DNA from: Mycobacterium sp.
GTDB taxonomy: Bacteria; Actinomycetota; Actinomycetes; Mycobacteriales; Mycobacteriaceae
DNA: 35,128 nucleotides
Assembly (NCBI GenBank): GCA_020438865.1
Contig: JAGQTU010000041.1
Location: 1 to 35,128, forward strand
Direction: 5' to 3'
A model generated the notes under the pieces. It was given only the letters and a program-made list of their open reading frames with translations, was not told where the DNA came from and did not search any database. A program made the position numbers and the translations under genes. Each line of letters starts with the position of its first letter. Within the stretch, counting starts at the first letter, position 1. Shown piece by piece: positions 16,825 to 27,800 of the stretch.

Positions 16825-18371
16825 CGCCGCGGGGTGAACACCGTCTCCCCGGACGGCGCGGTGTACCACTGCGTCTGCGAGGACCCGACGATCAGCAGGC
16901 AGCGCATGTCCACCTCGGCCGGGTTGAGGTCGGCCAGCCGCACCACCCGAACGGATTCTCGCGGTCCTGACACGTCGCGCCCGATGACCACCGGCGTGCC
17001 CGGATCACGGTGTTCCAGTAGCAGTTCGCGCATCGCTGCCACCTGCCACGTCCGGCTCTTCGACGCCGGGTTGTAGATCGCGAGCACCAGGTCGGCGGCC
17101 GCCGCCGCGGACAGCCGGGCGGCGATGACATCCCACGGCTTGAGCCGGTCGGACAGCGAGATCACCGCGTAGTCGTGCCCCAGTGGCGCGCCGACCCGAC
17201 TGGCGACGGCCTGGGCCGCCGTCATCGCCGGGATCACCCGTACCGCCACGTCCGGCCACTGCTTGGCCTCCTCGAGCACCGCGGTCGCCATCGCGAACAC
17301 CCCGGGGTCGCCCGAGGACACCACCGCGACGGCGCCGCCGCGCTGCGCCAGTTCGCATGCCAGCCGGGCGCGTTCGGGTTCGTCGGTGTTGTCGCTGGGG
17401 TGGCGGCGCTGACCCGCCCGCACCGGCACCCGGTCCAGGTAGGGCCCATAGCCGATCAGGTCGGTGGCCGCAGCCAATTCGAAGCGGCTCTGCGGGGTCA
17501 TCCAGTCGGTGTCACCGGGTCCGAGTCCCACCACCGCCACCGTGCCGGTCGTCGCCTTGATCGGCCGCCCGGCTCGGGTATCCGATGTCGCCGGCCGTCC
17601 GGCTCGGGTATCCGATGTCGCCGGCCGTCCGGCTCCGGTATCCGATGTCGCCGGCCGTCCGGCTCCGGGCAGGATCGCCAGCGAGAAGTACGGCACCCCG
17701 GCCTCGTCCACCTCCGCGGCGGGCAACACCCGCTGCGCATCGGTGCTCGCCCGCTCGACGTAGAATGCTTCGTCCAGTCGCCCCGCCATCGAAAGCGCTT
17801 CGCGCACTTGCGGATACGTCCGGCCAAGCTTCATCACCACGGCGGCGTCGGCGTCGGCGAGCCGACGGGCGAGTTCGCGCACCGGCAACGTGCCGGGCAG
17901 CACCGAGAGCACCTCGTCGCCGGTCACCAGCGGCGTGGCGATCGCGGCCGAGGCGGCGCTGATCGAGGTCACCCCGGGCACGATCACCGCGTTGAAGCGC
18001 GCGGTCAGCCGGGAGTGCATGTGCATGTAGGAGCTGTAGAACAGCGGATCGCCCTCGGCCAGCAGGGCGACGTCGCGGCCGGCGGCCAGGTGCGCGGCGA
18101 TCCGCTCGGCGGCCTCGCGGTAGAAGTCCTCCATCGCGCCGGCATAGCCGCCGGGATGCTCGGTGGTCTCGGTGGTGACCGGATAGACCAGATGCTCCTC
18201 GATCTGCCCCGGACGTAGGTAGGGCTCGGCGATCCGGCGGGCGATGCTACGGCCGTGCCGGGCGCTGTGATACGCGACGACGTCGGCCGCACCGATGATC
18301 CGAGCCGCCTTGACCGTCACCAACTCCGGATCACCGGGGCCCAGCCCGACGCCGAAGAGCGTGCCGCTCAC
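16812..18371 (-). CDS. cobIJ: CobIJ, fused precorrin-2 C20-methyltransferase / precorrin-3B C17-methyltransferase
   Basis: 519 residues from GTG 18371, giving MSGTLFGVGLGPGDPELV as in other CobI; an in-frame GTG at 18389 would add six residues and overlap cobH by 14 nt. Two tetrapyrrole methylase domains are present. CobI is about 1-230 (LLAEGDPLFYSSYMHMH, PGVTSISAASAA). CobJ is about 275-519 (VAVVGLGPGDTDWMTPQSR, SSGDPGVFAMA, HDYAVISLSDRLKPW, IYNPASKSRTWQ). CobI methylates C20 of precorrin-2; CobJ methylates C17 with ring contraction. The linker (about 234-266) consists of a 10-residue repeat GAGRPATSDT-like in tandem, absent from the M. tuberculosis fusion, where the domains are joined by a much shorter Arg-rich link. 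Confidence 0.95.
   Translation of the reverse strand: MSGTLFGVGLGPGDPELVTVKAARIIGAADVVAYHSARHGRSIARRIAEPYLRPGQIEEHLVYPVTTETTEHPGGYAGAMEDFYREAAERIAAHLAAGRDVALLAEGDPLFYSSYMHMHSRLTARFNAVIVPGVTSISAASAAIATPLVTGDEVLSVLPGTLPVRELARRLADADAAVVMKLGRTYPQVREALSMAGRLDEAFYVERASTDAQRVLPAAEVDEAGVPYFSLAILPGAGRPATSDTGAGRPATSDTRAGRPATSDTRAGRPIKATTGTVAVVGLGPGDTDWMTPQSRFELAAATDLIGYGPYLDRVPVRAGQRRHPSDNTDEPERARLACELAQRGGAVAVVSSGDPGVFAMATAVLEEAKQWPDVAVRVIPAMTAAQAVASRVGAPLGHDYAVISLSDRLKPWDVIAARLSAAAAADLVLAIYNPASKSRTWQVAAMRELLLEHRDPGTPVVIGRDVSGPRESVRVVRLADLNPAEVDMRCLLIVGSSQTQWYTAPSGETVFTPRRYPS
17571..17670. repeat. 30-bp tandem repeat (three copies) inside cobIJ
   Basis: Three head-to-tail 30-bp units at 17581-17610, 17611-17640 and 17641-17670, preceded by the last 10 bp of a further copy (17571-17580). 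The units start TCCGATGTCGCCGGCCGTCC and differ only at one base in the second and two or so in the third. The length is a multiple of three, so the reading frame is kept and a 10-residue unit is repeated in the protein linker. Confidence 0.95.
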
Positions 18372-18375
18372 GAGC

Positions 18376-19002
18376 TCATTCCCGTTCACTCGCGATTGCG
18401 TTCACCGCGGCCGCCGCCATCGCGCTGCCGCCGCGGCGCCCGCGCACCACCAGGTACTCCATCCCGCGCGGGTTGGCGATCAGCTCGTCCTTGGACTGCG
18501 CCGAGCCGACGAAGCCGACCGGCCCGCCCAGCACCGACACCGGCGCGGGCACCCCCTCGTCGATCAATTCCAGCAGCCGGAACAGCGCGGTCGGCGCGTT
18601 GCCGATGGCCAGCACCGCGCCGGCCAGCCGGTCCGCCCACAGCTCCACCCCTGCTGCCGATCGGGTCGTCTCCCGGCGGGCGGCGAGTTCCGGCGCCCGC
18701 GGGTCGGCGACCAGCGACACCACCTCGTTGCCCGCGGGCAGCCGGGCGGCCGTGATGCCGGCGGCGACCATCGACGAGTCACACAGGATCGGCGCCCCGG
18801 CCGCCAGCGCGGCGTGGGTGGCGGTCACGACCGCGGGGGAGAACGCCACCTGCCCGGCGACGTCGACCTGCCCGCAGGTGTGGATCAGCCGGACGACCAC
18901 CCGCGCGACATCCTCGGGGAACGGTGTCAGGTCCGCCTCGGCCCGGATGGTCGCGAACGACTGCCGGTAGATCTCGGCGGCGTCGCGGATGTAGTCGAGC
19001 AC
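18376..19002 (-). CDS. cobH: CobH, precorrin-8X methylmutase
   Basis: 208 residues from GTG 19002, 9 nt after the cobG stop. It matches CobH throughout: [44 protein letters not shown] (the His of LIHTCG is the conserved active-site His), [32 protein letters not shown] and [13 protein letters not shown]. It moves the methyl group from C11 to C12, giving hydrogenobyrinate. It lies in a four-gene run META protein-cobG-cobH-cobIJ. Confidence 0.96.
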   Translation of the reverse strand: MLDYIRDAAEIYRQSFATIRAEADLTPFPEDVARVVVRLIHTCGQVDVAGQVAFSPAVVTATHAALAAGAPILCDSSMVAAGITAARLPAGNEVVSLVADPRAPELAARRETTRSAAGVELWADRLAGAVLAIGNAPTALFRLLELIDEGVPAPVSVLGGPVGFVGSAQSKDELIANPRGMEYLVVRGRRGGSAMAAAAVNAIASERE

Positions 19003-19011
19003 CCGATCACC

Positions 19012-20145
19012 CTACGACCCAGGCCACGTCCCGGATTCGGCACGGACCCGGAACCCGTCCTCGGTGGCCACCAGCACGGTGCCGGACACCGGGCTGCCAC
19101 AGGCCCGCTCGCAGCCCACGTAATGCACCCGGCCGCCGGCGGTGTCCTCGCTGACCGCCCGGGTGGCCTCGGCGCGCACATCGGCCAGCGACTTCTCGCA
19201 ACCGGGGCTGCCGACGCAGGCCGTCACGTCCAGCCAGCGCGAGTTCTCGTCGAACACCAGGCCCATCGGCGCGAGCACCCGCAACGACGTGTCGGCCACC
19301 CCCTCGGCCAGGTCGCACACCAGCAGCGACCGCCACGGCGTGATCACCACCGGCGCCTCGATCGCGGCGACGAACTCGGCCTGCCGCGCCGAGAGCACGC
19401 CCAGTGGCACGGCGGCCCCGAGGGCGACCAAGCCGTCGTCCTGCGGAATCCAGCCGACCGGCACCCGCCGCGCTGGGGGGTAGGTCGCACCCGCGGGCTC
19501 GGTGACCTCGAAACCCGCCACGAGGTCGGTCGGATCGTCCAATTCGGCTATCCGCCAAGCCTTTTCGCGCACCTCGACGAAGCGCCGGGCCACCGCCAGC
19601 AGCGCGGGCACCACCTCGTCCGGTTGCAGCCGCACCCCCGTGTCCTGGCCGGCGAGCAGCAGCGCGGCTCGTTCGTCGAGGACGTGTGCGCCGACGTCGG
19701 CGTGCAGGCCGGAGATGTCACCGGTCCCGTCGTCCAGGCCGAACATGAACCGGCCGGGCAAAGCGGCCAGCACGACATCGGTCCGGATGGCGCTGTCGAG
19801 TGCACCGACCCACGGCCGGACGTCGGCCAGCCCGCCAACCCGGCCCGACAGCGGCGAGGCGACGATGTTGCGCACCCGCTCGTGGCTGGGTGAGGGCAGC
19901 AGGCCGGCGGCGGCGGCCGCGTCGGAGACGGCATCGGCATCGCGCAACCCGCGCAGCTGCAGATTGCCCCGCGCGGTCAGTTCCAGCGTGCCGTTGCCGT
20001 ACTCGGCCGCGGCGTGCGCCAGCGCCTCGAGTTGGCCGGCCCCGATCATCCCGCCGGGCAGCCGCAGCCGCGCGAGCAGGCCGTCGGCGGCCCGGTGCAC
20101 CTGCAGCGCCCCCGGGCAGGCGTCGTCGTCGCGCGTTCTGGTCAC
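19012..20145 (-). CDS. cobG: CobG, precorrin-3B synthase (sirohaem/4Fe-4S monooxygenase)
   Basis: 377 residues from GTG 20145, which overlaps the stop of the upstream gene as GTGA. It is a nitrite/sulfite reductase-like protein: the N-terminal ferredoxin-like half contains LPGGMIGAGQLEALAHAAAEYG, NGTLELTARGNLQLRGL and NIVASPLSG. The cluster-binding cysteines are C310 and C316 (CVGSPGC) and C345 and C349 (CERAC). CobG uses O2 to make the hydroxy-lactone precorrin-3B in the aerobic pathway, so its presence shows that this is the aerobic route. Order cobG-cobH-cobIJ is as in M. tuberculosis. Confidence 0.95.
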   Translation of the reverse strand: MTRTRDDDACPGALQVHRAADGLLARLRLPGGMIGAGQLEALAHAAAEYGNGTLELTARGNLQLRGLRDADAVSDAAAAAGLLPSPSHERVRNIVASPLSGRVGGLADVRPWVGALDSAIRTDVVLAALPGRFMFGLDDGTGDISGLHADVGAHVLDERAALLLAGQDTGVRLQPDEVVPALLAVARRFVEVREKAWRIAELDDPTDLVAGFEVTEPAGATYPPARRVPVGWIPQDDGLVALGAAVPLGVLSARQAEFVAAIEAPVVITPWRSLLVCDLAEGVADTSLRVLAPMGLVFDENSRWLDVTACVGSPGCEKSLADVRAEATRAVSEDTAGGRVHYVGCERACGSPVSGTVLVATEDGFRVRAESGTWPGS

Positions 20146-20582
20146 GCCGGCGGCGCCCAGTGCAGGATGGTGTCGCCCGTTGCGGGTGTCATGGCCAACC
20201 GCCCGTCGTCGATGCGCCACCCGCCCACGTCGGCGAGCGCGGCGGCGACCCGGTCGTCCAGCGAGGGCTGCGGGCACATCATCCGCGTCACCGCGATCGG
20301 CCCGAACGACAGCGTCCCGGAGTCCGGCGTCTCGGCGGTGGCCTGCCAGCTGCTGCCGCCGCGGTTGCAGTCCAGCCGGAACGCCGCGCGGCCGTCGGCG
20401 TCGAAGGCCACGGTGAAGGCCGCGGGATCGTCGACGGTCGTCGGCCCGGCCGGGGACTCGATGCTCGTCAGCTGCCATCCCGACCCCGCCAGCGGCGTGG
20501 TCGCCGCGGCCGACTCCCCGCAGGTCACCATCGCGGACCCGAGGGCGACCCCCATGGTCAGGGCCACCAGCAATGTCTTCAT
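20142..20582 (-). CDS. Exported META/HslJ-domain protein
   Basis: 146 residues from ATG 20582. The first 27 or so residues are an export signal (MKTLLVALTMGVALGSAMV...ESAAA); the Cys in MVTC is not in a proper lipobox because Thr precedes it. The rest fits a META/HslJ domain: the opening SGWQLTSIES, a central LDCNRGGSSW, and MMCPQPSLDDRVAAALADV. Function is unknown; META domains are found in secreted or lipoproteins linked to stress or motility in other bacteria. Its stop overlaps the cobG start by 4 nt, so it heads the cobG-cobH-cobIJ operon, an unexpected partner. A -10 (TACCGT, 20595-20590) lies 7 nt before the ATG, suggesting a leaderless mRNA. Confidence 0.82.
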   Translation of the reverse strand: MKTLLVALTMGVALGSAMVTCGESAAATTPLAGSGWQLTSIESPAGPTTVDDPAAFTVAFDADGRAAFRLDCNRGGSSWQATAETPDSGTLSFGPIAVTRMMCPQPSLDDRVAAALADVGGWRIDDGRLAMTPATGDTILHWAPPA

Positions 20583-20589
20583 CCCGTCA

Positions 20590-20595
20590 ACGGTA
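20590..20595 (-). promoter_or_regulatory. Putative -10 (TACCGT) of the META-cobG-cobH-cobIJ operon
   Basis: TANNNT match on the - strand, 7 nt before ATG 20582 and with no Shine-Dalgarno in between, so transcription would start at the ATG. Confidence 0.4.
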
Positions 20596-20609
20596 CGGGC
20601 CGGCCGGAA

Positions 20610-20621
20610 GGCCGATCGGCC
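20610..20621. promoter_or_regulatory. 12-bp perfect palindrome GGCCGATCGGCC in a divergent promoter region
   Basis: It lies about 28 nt upstream of the META-protein ATG and upstream of the divergent DUF4129 operon. Nearby CCGGAAG (20604-20610) and CTTCCGG (20641-20647) could also pair. It could be an operator, but GC-rich palindromes are frequent in this genome. Confidence 0.25.
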
Positions 20622-20706
20622 AAATCCTGACGGGCGCCTGCTTCCGGCCCGTCGGCCCCGTGTGCGTGCCACGATGAGCGTGCCGCCGAGGAACCGCCGA
20701 GTTGGG

Positions 20707-21675
20707 GTGAGTAGCACGTCGAGTGACGAACCGATGCCGGGCACCAGAACGCCGATCGTGCGCGTGGTCGCACTGGCGGCGCTGCTGATCCTGCTCGGCA
20801 CGGCGCTGCGCGGGCGGATCCCCGGTGTCACGCCGCGCGACCCCGAACGCGCGACCGGCGGGGTGGCCACCCTGCTCGGCGTGCTCGCCCTGGTGCTGAT
20901 CTCGGTGCTGGTGGTCGCGGTCGCCATCGTCATGTCGCTGCGCGAACCACGACGGGCGCTGCCGTCGGCGCGATACGACGTGCCCGGGGGCGGCGCCCGC
21001 GGTGGGAAGAGGCGCTGGCGCGTGCTGCTGATCGGACTGGCGGCCATCGCGGCCTGGCTGTTGGTCAATGCCCTGCTGGCGCAGCTGCGCTGGCCGCGGT
21101 ACGGCGGTGGACCGTCGTCGCCGACACCGTCGCCGGCCGCCCCGCAGGGTGGCGCCACCCCGCGCCCGCGGGTGCCCCCGCCCGCCACCGACGACCACGT
21201 GTTCTGGATCCTCGCGGTGGCGACCGGTGTGCTGACGCTGCTGATCCTCGGCGGCGGGTTGTGGGTGCGGCTGCGGCGCCCCGCGGTCGGCCCCGTGACC
21301 CCGCTGCCAACGGTCGCGGCGGGCGTCGCCCCCGCCGCGACGGGACCGGAGTCGTTGGCGCTGGCGGCCGAGCGGGGCCTGGCCGAGGTCGGCGACCTCA
21401 GCCGCGAACCGCGGGAGGCGATCATCGCCTGCTACGCCGCGATGGAGGCCGCCCTGGCCGGCGCTCCCGGCGCCGCGCCGCAGGAATCGGACACCCCGTC
21501 GGAGGTGCTGGCCCGTGCGGTCGAACACGACGCCATCCATGCCGCCAGCGCCGGTGAGCTGGTCACCCTGTTCGCCGAGGCCCGGTTCAGCACCCACGTG
21601 ATGAACGAGCGGCACCGCGAGGTCGCCGAAGGAGCGTTGCGCGACGTTCTCGACGAGCTCCGGAGTGCGGTGTGA
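20707..21675 (+). CDS. Membrane protein with C-terminal DUF4129 domain
   Basis: 322 residues if GTG 20707 is used. ATG 20674 and ATG 20734 are also in frame; no start has a clear ribosome-binding site, and codon use upstream of 20734 is weaker than usual, so the start is uncertain. Four membrane segments are seen: IVRVVALAALLILLGTAL, TLLGVLALVLISVLVVAVAIVM, WRVLLIGLAAIAAWLLVNALL and FWILAVATGVLTLLILGGGLWV. The cytoplasmic DUF4129 domain follows (REAIIACYAAMEAAL, DTPSEVLARAV, LFAEARFSTHVMNERHREVA). DUF4129 proteins commonly accompany MoxR and DUF58 genes, as here. Function is unknown. It heads a run of six coupled genes ending in cobN. Confidence 0.82.
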   Translation: MSSTSSDEPMPGTRTPIVRVVALAALLILLGTALRGRIPGVTPRDPERATGGVATLLGVLALVLISVLVVAVAIVMSLREPRRALPSARYDVPGGGARGGKRRWRVLLIGLAAIAAWLLVNALLAQLRWPRYGGGPSSPTPSPAAPQGGATPRPRVPPPATDDHVFWILAVATGVLTLLILGGGLWVRLRRPAVGPVTPLPTVAAGVAPAATGPESLALAAERGLAEVGDLSREPREAIIACYAAMEAALAGAPGAAPQESDTPSEVLARAVEHDAIHAASAGELVTLFAEARFSTHVMNERHREVAEGALRDVLDELRSAV

Positions 21676-22144
21676 CCCGGCTGCTGGCCGGCGGGCTGGC
21701 GCTGGTGGTGGGCACCGAGGTGCTGGTCTGGGTGCTGGGCGGCGCCCGCTGGTTGCTGCCCGCCTCGGGAGCCGCGGCGGCCCTGGTGCTCGCCGCCGCA
21801 TGGCTGGGCGTCGGTCGCGGACGCCACCACAGCGGGGCCGAGCCGGTCACCGACGACGCCGCGGAGTCGTTGCAGCGCTGGAAGTCTCGCACCGAATCCT
21901 CGATCCAGTGGGCGGACGCGACCCGTGCCGACTGGGATCGGCACCTGCGCCCACGGCTGGCCCGGGAGTTCGTGCTGGCAACCCGCCAGCGGGATCCGGC
22001 GGCGCTGGCGGCGACCGGCCGCATCGTGTTCGGCGAAGACCTGTGGCGGTGGGTGGATCCGAGCGACATCTCCCGGACCGGAAGCCGCGAGCCCGGACCG
22101 GGTTACGCCACCCTGGAGGAAATCCTGCGACGAATGGAAGTTCT

Positions 22145-22148
<4 letters not shown>
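21672..22148 (+). CDS. Small membrane protein of the MoxR operon
   Basis: 158 residues from GTG 21672, overlapping the previous stop by 4 nt. Two N-terminal membrane helices (about 5-23 and 30-46) are followed by a soluble, charged cytoplasmic part (LQRWKSRTESSIQWADATRADWDRHLRPRLAREFVLATRQR, then LWRWVDPSDIS and a Gly-rich stretch leading to YATLEEILRRME). I do not recognise a named family, but proteins of this shape recur between DUF4129 and MoxR genes in actinobacteria. Its stop overlaps the moxR start as ATGA. Confidence 0.8.
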
Positions 22149-23109
<961 letters not shown>

Positions 23110-23113
<4 letters not shown>

Positions 23114-24387
23114 CACCCGAGTCCGGTGTCGGCGATGTGCGGCGTACCGAGGTGGTATTGCGTTGGCGCGCATCGCCGTTGACCCGCGCGATCGCGACCT
23201 GTGTCGGTGTTGCGCTGGCCGCCGCGGTGATCGGGTCGCGTTGGCAGCTGATCGCATTCATCGCGCCCCTGGTGGGGGTGCTGGCCTCGATCGGCTGGCA
23301 GCGGCGCCCGCCGGCGCTGACGGTGCACGCCCGGCCGGCCATCACCCGCTGCTTCGAGAGTGAGCGGGTGGAGACCTTCGCCGAGCTCACCGCCGACGGC
23401 GACGCGGTGGCCGCCGTCGAGCTCTCGGCGGTGGCCGGGATGGAACTGGAGGTGCTCGACGGCGCCACCGCGGCGCGCACGAGCATCGCCACGTCGGCGC
23501 CGCGCTGGGGCCGCTATCCGGTGCGCGCCCGGGTGCGCGCGCTCGCGCCCGGCGGCCTGCTGGCCGGGACGGCCTCCGCGGACGTCGCCGACATCTACGT
23601 CTTCCCGGTGGTGCCGCCGCAGCCGACCGGGATACCGCGCACCGAACTGCCCGACCGCCTGGGCACCCACCTGACCCGGCACCTCGGTCCCGGTGTCGAG
23701 TTCGCCGACATCCGCGCCTACCTGCCCGGTGACCAACTGCGCACGGTCAACTGGTCGGTCAGTGCCCGCCGCGGCAGCCTGCACGTGACCGAGCGGCTGA
23801 CCGACCGCGCCGCCGATGTCGTCGTGCTGGTCGACATGAGCGGGCAGCCGCCCGGACCGGCCACCGCGGCCACCGAGCGGGCCCTGCGCGGCGCCGCCCA
23901 GGTGGTGCAGAGTGCGCTGCGCAATGGCGACCGCGCCGGGATCGTCGGACTGGGCGGCCGCAGGCCCCGCTGGCTCGGCGCCGACATCGGCCGCCGCCAG
24001 TTCTACCGGGTGCTCGACGTCGCGCTCGGCATCGGCAGCGAATACCAAAGCACCACAAGCACATTGGCACCACGGGTCGCGGTCCCGCCCGGGGCGGTGG
24101 TGGTGGGGTTCTCGACCATGCTGGACACCGGGTTCGCGCTGGCCCTGATCGACCTGTGCAAACGGGGGCACACCGTGGTGGCCGTCGACATCCTCGAGGG
24201 CTGGCCGTTCGAGGGCGGGCCGGACCCGATCCTGGAGCGGATGTGGGCGCTGCAGCGCTCGGCGATGTATCGCGACATGAGTGTGATCGGTGTCGACGTG
24301 GTGTCGTGGCCCGGCGACATCACGCTCGACCAGGCCATGCAACTGGTGCCCGACCACGGCCGCCGCTCGGTCAGGCGGCGGCGGTGA
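23110..24387 (+). CDS. DUF58 protein (von Willebrand A-like partner of MoxR)
   Basis: 425 residues from GTG 23110, 4-nt overlap with moxR. Two membrane helices (about 25-60: IATCVGVALAAAVIG, LIAFIAPLVGVLASI) are followed by an extended beta region and the DUF58 core GDQLRTVNWSVSARRG (207-222). A vWA-like segment begins VVVLVDMSGQ (D242-Q246). A full MIDAS would read DxSxS; here the last Ser is Gln, so metal binding is doubtful. DUF58 proteins are the usual client or adaptor of MoxR ATPases. Its stop overlaps the next gene's GTG start. Confidence 0.9.
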
Positions 24388-24842
24388 ACCGGATCGTCTC
24401 GGCGGCGTTCGGGCTGCTGATGGCCACCGCGGCCGGTGTCGACGCCCGCGGGCCCGGGCTGGTCGCGGCGGTGTTCGCCGGGGTTGCCGTGCTGGCGGGG
24501 CTCCGGCTGCGGGTCGCGGCGACCGCGGCGGTGCTGGCCGCGGCGGGCGCGATCGCGCTGGCCGAGCCGCTACCGCTGTTCGCCGCGGTGTCCGGCGTGG
24601 CGGCCGCCGCCTACCTGGTGTTGCGGCACACCACGATGACCGGCCCGACGGTGGCGGGTCTGGTGGGCTTCGCGGTGGCGGGGGTCGGGGCGACCACGGT
24701 TCCGGCCGGGTGGTCGTGGCTGCCGCTGGTGGCCCCGGTCGCCGTGGTGCTGATCTTCCTGGCACTGATCGGCCCGTTCGTCGACGACGAGCGCCCCGGC
24801 GATGCCTCCGCGGCCGACCGGCCGGCACTAGGGTACGAATGA
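24384..24842 (+). CDS. Small integral membrane protein between DUF58 and cobN
   Basis: 152 residues from GTG 24384, overlapping the DUF58 stop by 4 nt. It is almost entirely hydrophobic, with about five or six membrane helices rich in Ala, Val and Gly and a short acidic C-terminal tail (DDERPGDASAADRP). I recognise no family. It is part of the MoxR operon by its overlap, and cobN starts 3 nt after its stop, which suggests coupled translation of cobN. Confidence 0.8.
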   Translation: MNRIVSAAFGLLMATAAGVDARGPGLVAAVFAGVAVLAGLRLRVAATAAVLAAAGAIALAEPLPLFAAVSGVAAAAYLVLRHTTMTGPTVAGLVGFAVAGVGATTVPAGWSWLPLVAPVAVVLIFLALIGPFVDDERPGDASAADRPALGYE

Positions 24843-24845
24843 TGG

Positions 24846-27800
24846 GTGCCCCGGCCCGCCGTCCTGCTGCTCTCGACCTCCGACACCGACCTGATCACCG
24901 CCCGCGCCAGCGGTGCGGAGTACCGGTGGGCTAATCCGTCGCGGCTGATCGAGGGTGAGCTCGACGAACTGCTCGCCGGCGCCGAGGTGGTGGTGACCCG
25001 GATCCTGGGCGGCTACCGGGCCTGGCAGGACGGTATCGACGCAGTCGCCGCCAGCGGGGTGCCCGCCGTGGTGATCAGCGGTGAACAGGCACCCGATGCC
25101 GACCTGATGGAGCGTTCCACGGTGCCGGCCGGCATCGCCGTGCAGACGCACAACTATCTGGCCCAGGGCGGGGTGGGCAACCTGCGCCAGTTGCACGCGT
25201 TCCTGTGCGACACCGTGCTGATGACCGGGTTCGGGTTCAGCCCGCCCGTCGCCACCGCATCGTGGGGGGTGCCGGAGCGCGCGATCGCCGCAGGCACCGG
25301 GCCCACCATTGCCGTCCTCTACTACCGCGCCCAGCAGCTGGCCGGCAACACCGCCTACGTCGAAGCGTTGTGCGCCGCCATCGAGCGGGCCGGTGGCCGG
25401 TCGCTGCCGGTGTACTGCACGTCGCTGCGCACCCCGGAGCCCGAGCTGCTGGGGCTGCTGGCCACCGCGGACGCGATGGTGGTGACCGTGCTGGCGGCCG
25501 GCGGGGCGCCACCGGCGACCGTCGGCGCGGGCGGTGACGACGACGGGTGGGACGTCAAACACCTTGCCGCCCTCGATGTTCCGATCCTGCAGGGGCTGTG
25601 CCTGACCAGTTCGCGGTCGAAGTGGGCGGCCAACGACGACGGGCTGAGCCCGCTGGACGTGGCCACCCAGGTGGCGGTGCCCGAGTTCGACGGCCGCATC
25701 ATCACCGTCCCGTTCTCGTTCAAGGAGATCGACGCCGACGGATTGATCTCGTACGTTCCCGATCCCGAGCGGTGCGCCCGGGTGGCCGGCCTGGCGGTCA
25801 ACCACGCCAACCTGCGCCGGGTCGCCGCGCCGGACAAGCGGCTGGCGCTGGTGTTCTCGGCCTACCCGACCAAGCACTCGCGGATCGGCAACGCGGTCGG
25901 TTTGGACACCCCGGCCAGTGCGCTCGCGCTGCTGCGGGCCCTGCACGGCGCCGGGTACGACATCGGGGAGGTGCCGGGCCTGGCGGCCGCCGATGGCGAC
26001 GCGCTGATGCACGCGCTCATCGAGCGCGGCGGCCAGGACCCGGACTGGCTGACCGACGGTCAGCTGGCCGGTAACCCCATCCGAATCCCGGCGGGCCGCT
26101 ACCGGGACTGGTTCGCCACCCTGCCCGCCGACCTGGCCGAGGCGATGGTCGCCCACTGGGGCCCGCCGCCCGGTGAGCTGTTCGTCGACCGCAGCCGCGA
26201 TCCTGACGGCGAAATCGTCGTCGCGGCAATACGATCCGGCAACACGGTGATCCTGGTGCAGCCGCCGCGTGGATTCGGCGAGAACCCGGTGGCGATCTAC
26301 CACGATCCCGACCTGCCGCCCAGCCATCACTACCTGGCCACCTACCTGTGGTTGCGGCACGAGTTCGGCGCGCACGCCGTCGTGCACCTGGGCAAGCACG
26401 GCAACCTGGAGTGGCTGCCCGGCAAGACGGTCGGGATGTCCGCGCAGTGTGGGTCCGACGCCGCGCTGGGCGACCTGCCGCTGATCTACCCGTTCCTGGT
26501 GAACGACCCGGGGGAGGGCACCCAGGCCAAACGGCGGGCGCACGCCACCCTGGTCGACCACCTGATCCCGCCGATGGCCCGGGCGGAGAGCTACGGCGAC
26601 ATCGCCCGGCTCGAGCAGTTGCTCGACGAGCACGCCAACATCGCGGCGCTGGACCCCGGCAAACTGCCCGCGATCCGCCAGCAGATCTGGACGTTGATGC
26701 GGGCGGCCAAGATGGATCACGATCTCGGCCTCGCCGAACGCCCCGAGGACGATTCGTTCGACGACATGCTGCTGCACGTCGACGGCTGGCTCTGCGAGAT
26801 CAAGGACGTCCAGATCCGCGACGGGCTGCACGTGCTCGGCGTCGCCCCGGACGGGACCGCCGAACTCGATCTCGTGCTGGCGATCCTGCGTGCCGGGCAG
26901 TTGTTCGGCGGCGAGCAGCACCTGCCCGGCCTGCGCCAGGCTCTCGGCCTCGCCGAGGACGGCAGCGACGAACGCGGCCGGGTCGACGACGTCGAGCAGC
27001 GGGCCCGCGACCTGCTGGCGCGGCTGCAGGCCACCGGCTGGGACGCCGAACGGGTCGAGGAACTGACCGACGAACCCGCGGTCGCGCGGATCCTGCGCTT
27101 CGCGGCCACCGAGGTGGCGCCGCGGCTGGCCGGCACCGCCCGCGAGATCGACCAGGTGCTGCGCGCGCTGGAGGGCCGCTTCATCGCCGCAGGCCCGTCC
27201 GGATCGCCGCTGCGCGGACTGGTCAACGTCCTGCCCACCGGCCGCAACTTCTACTCGGTGGACCCCAAGGCGGTGCCGTCCCGGCTGGCGTGGGAAACCG
27301 GTGTCGCCATGGCGGATTCGCTGCTCACCCGCTACCGCGCCGACCACGGCGATTGGCCGCGCTCGGTCGGTTTGTCGGTGTGGGGCACCTCGGCGATGCG
27401 GACCTCCGGTGACGACATCGCCGAAGTGCTTGCGCTGCTGGGTGTTCGGCCGGTCTGGGATGACGCGTCGCGGCGGGTGGTGAACCTGGAGGCGATCGGC
27501 CTCGAGGAGTTGGGTCGTCCGCGGATCGATGTCACGGTACGGATCTCGGGCTTCTTCCGGGACGCCTTCCCGCACGTGGTCACCATGCTCGACGATGCGG
27601 TGCGCCTGGTGGCCGGGCTGGACGAGCCCGCCGAGCATAACTACGTGCGGGCCCACGCCCAGGCCGACCTTGCCGAGCACGGTGACGAACGGCGCTCCAC
27701 CACAAGGATTTTCGGGTCGAAGCCGGGCACCTACGGGGCCGGTTTGCTGCAGCTGATCGACAGCCGCAACTGGCGCGACGACGCCGATCTGGCCGAGGTG

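Noticed and set aside
17571-17670. Short regular repeats that could be read as a small CRISPR array
   Set aside because: The 30-bp units are directly contiguous with no unique spacers, are in frame within cobIJ, and no cas genes are near.
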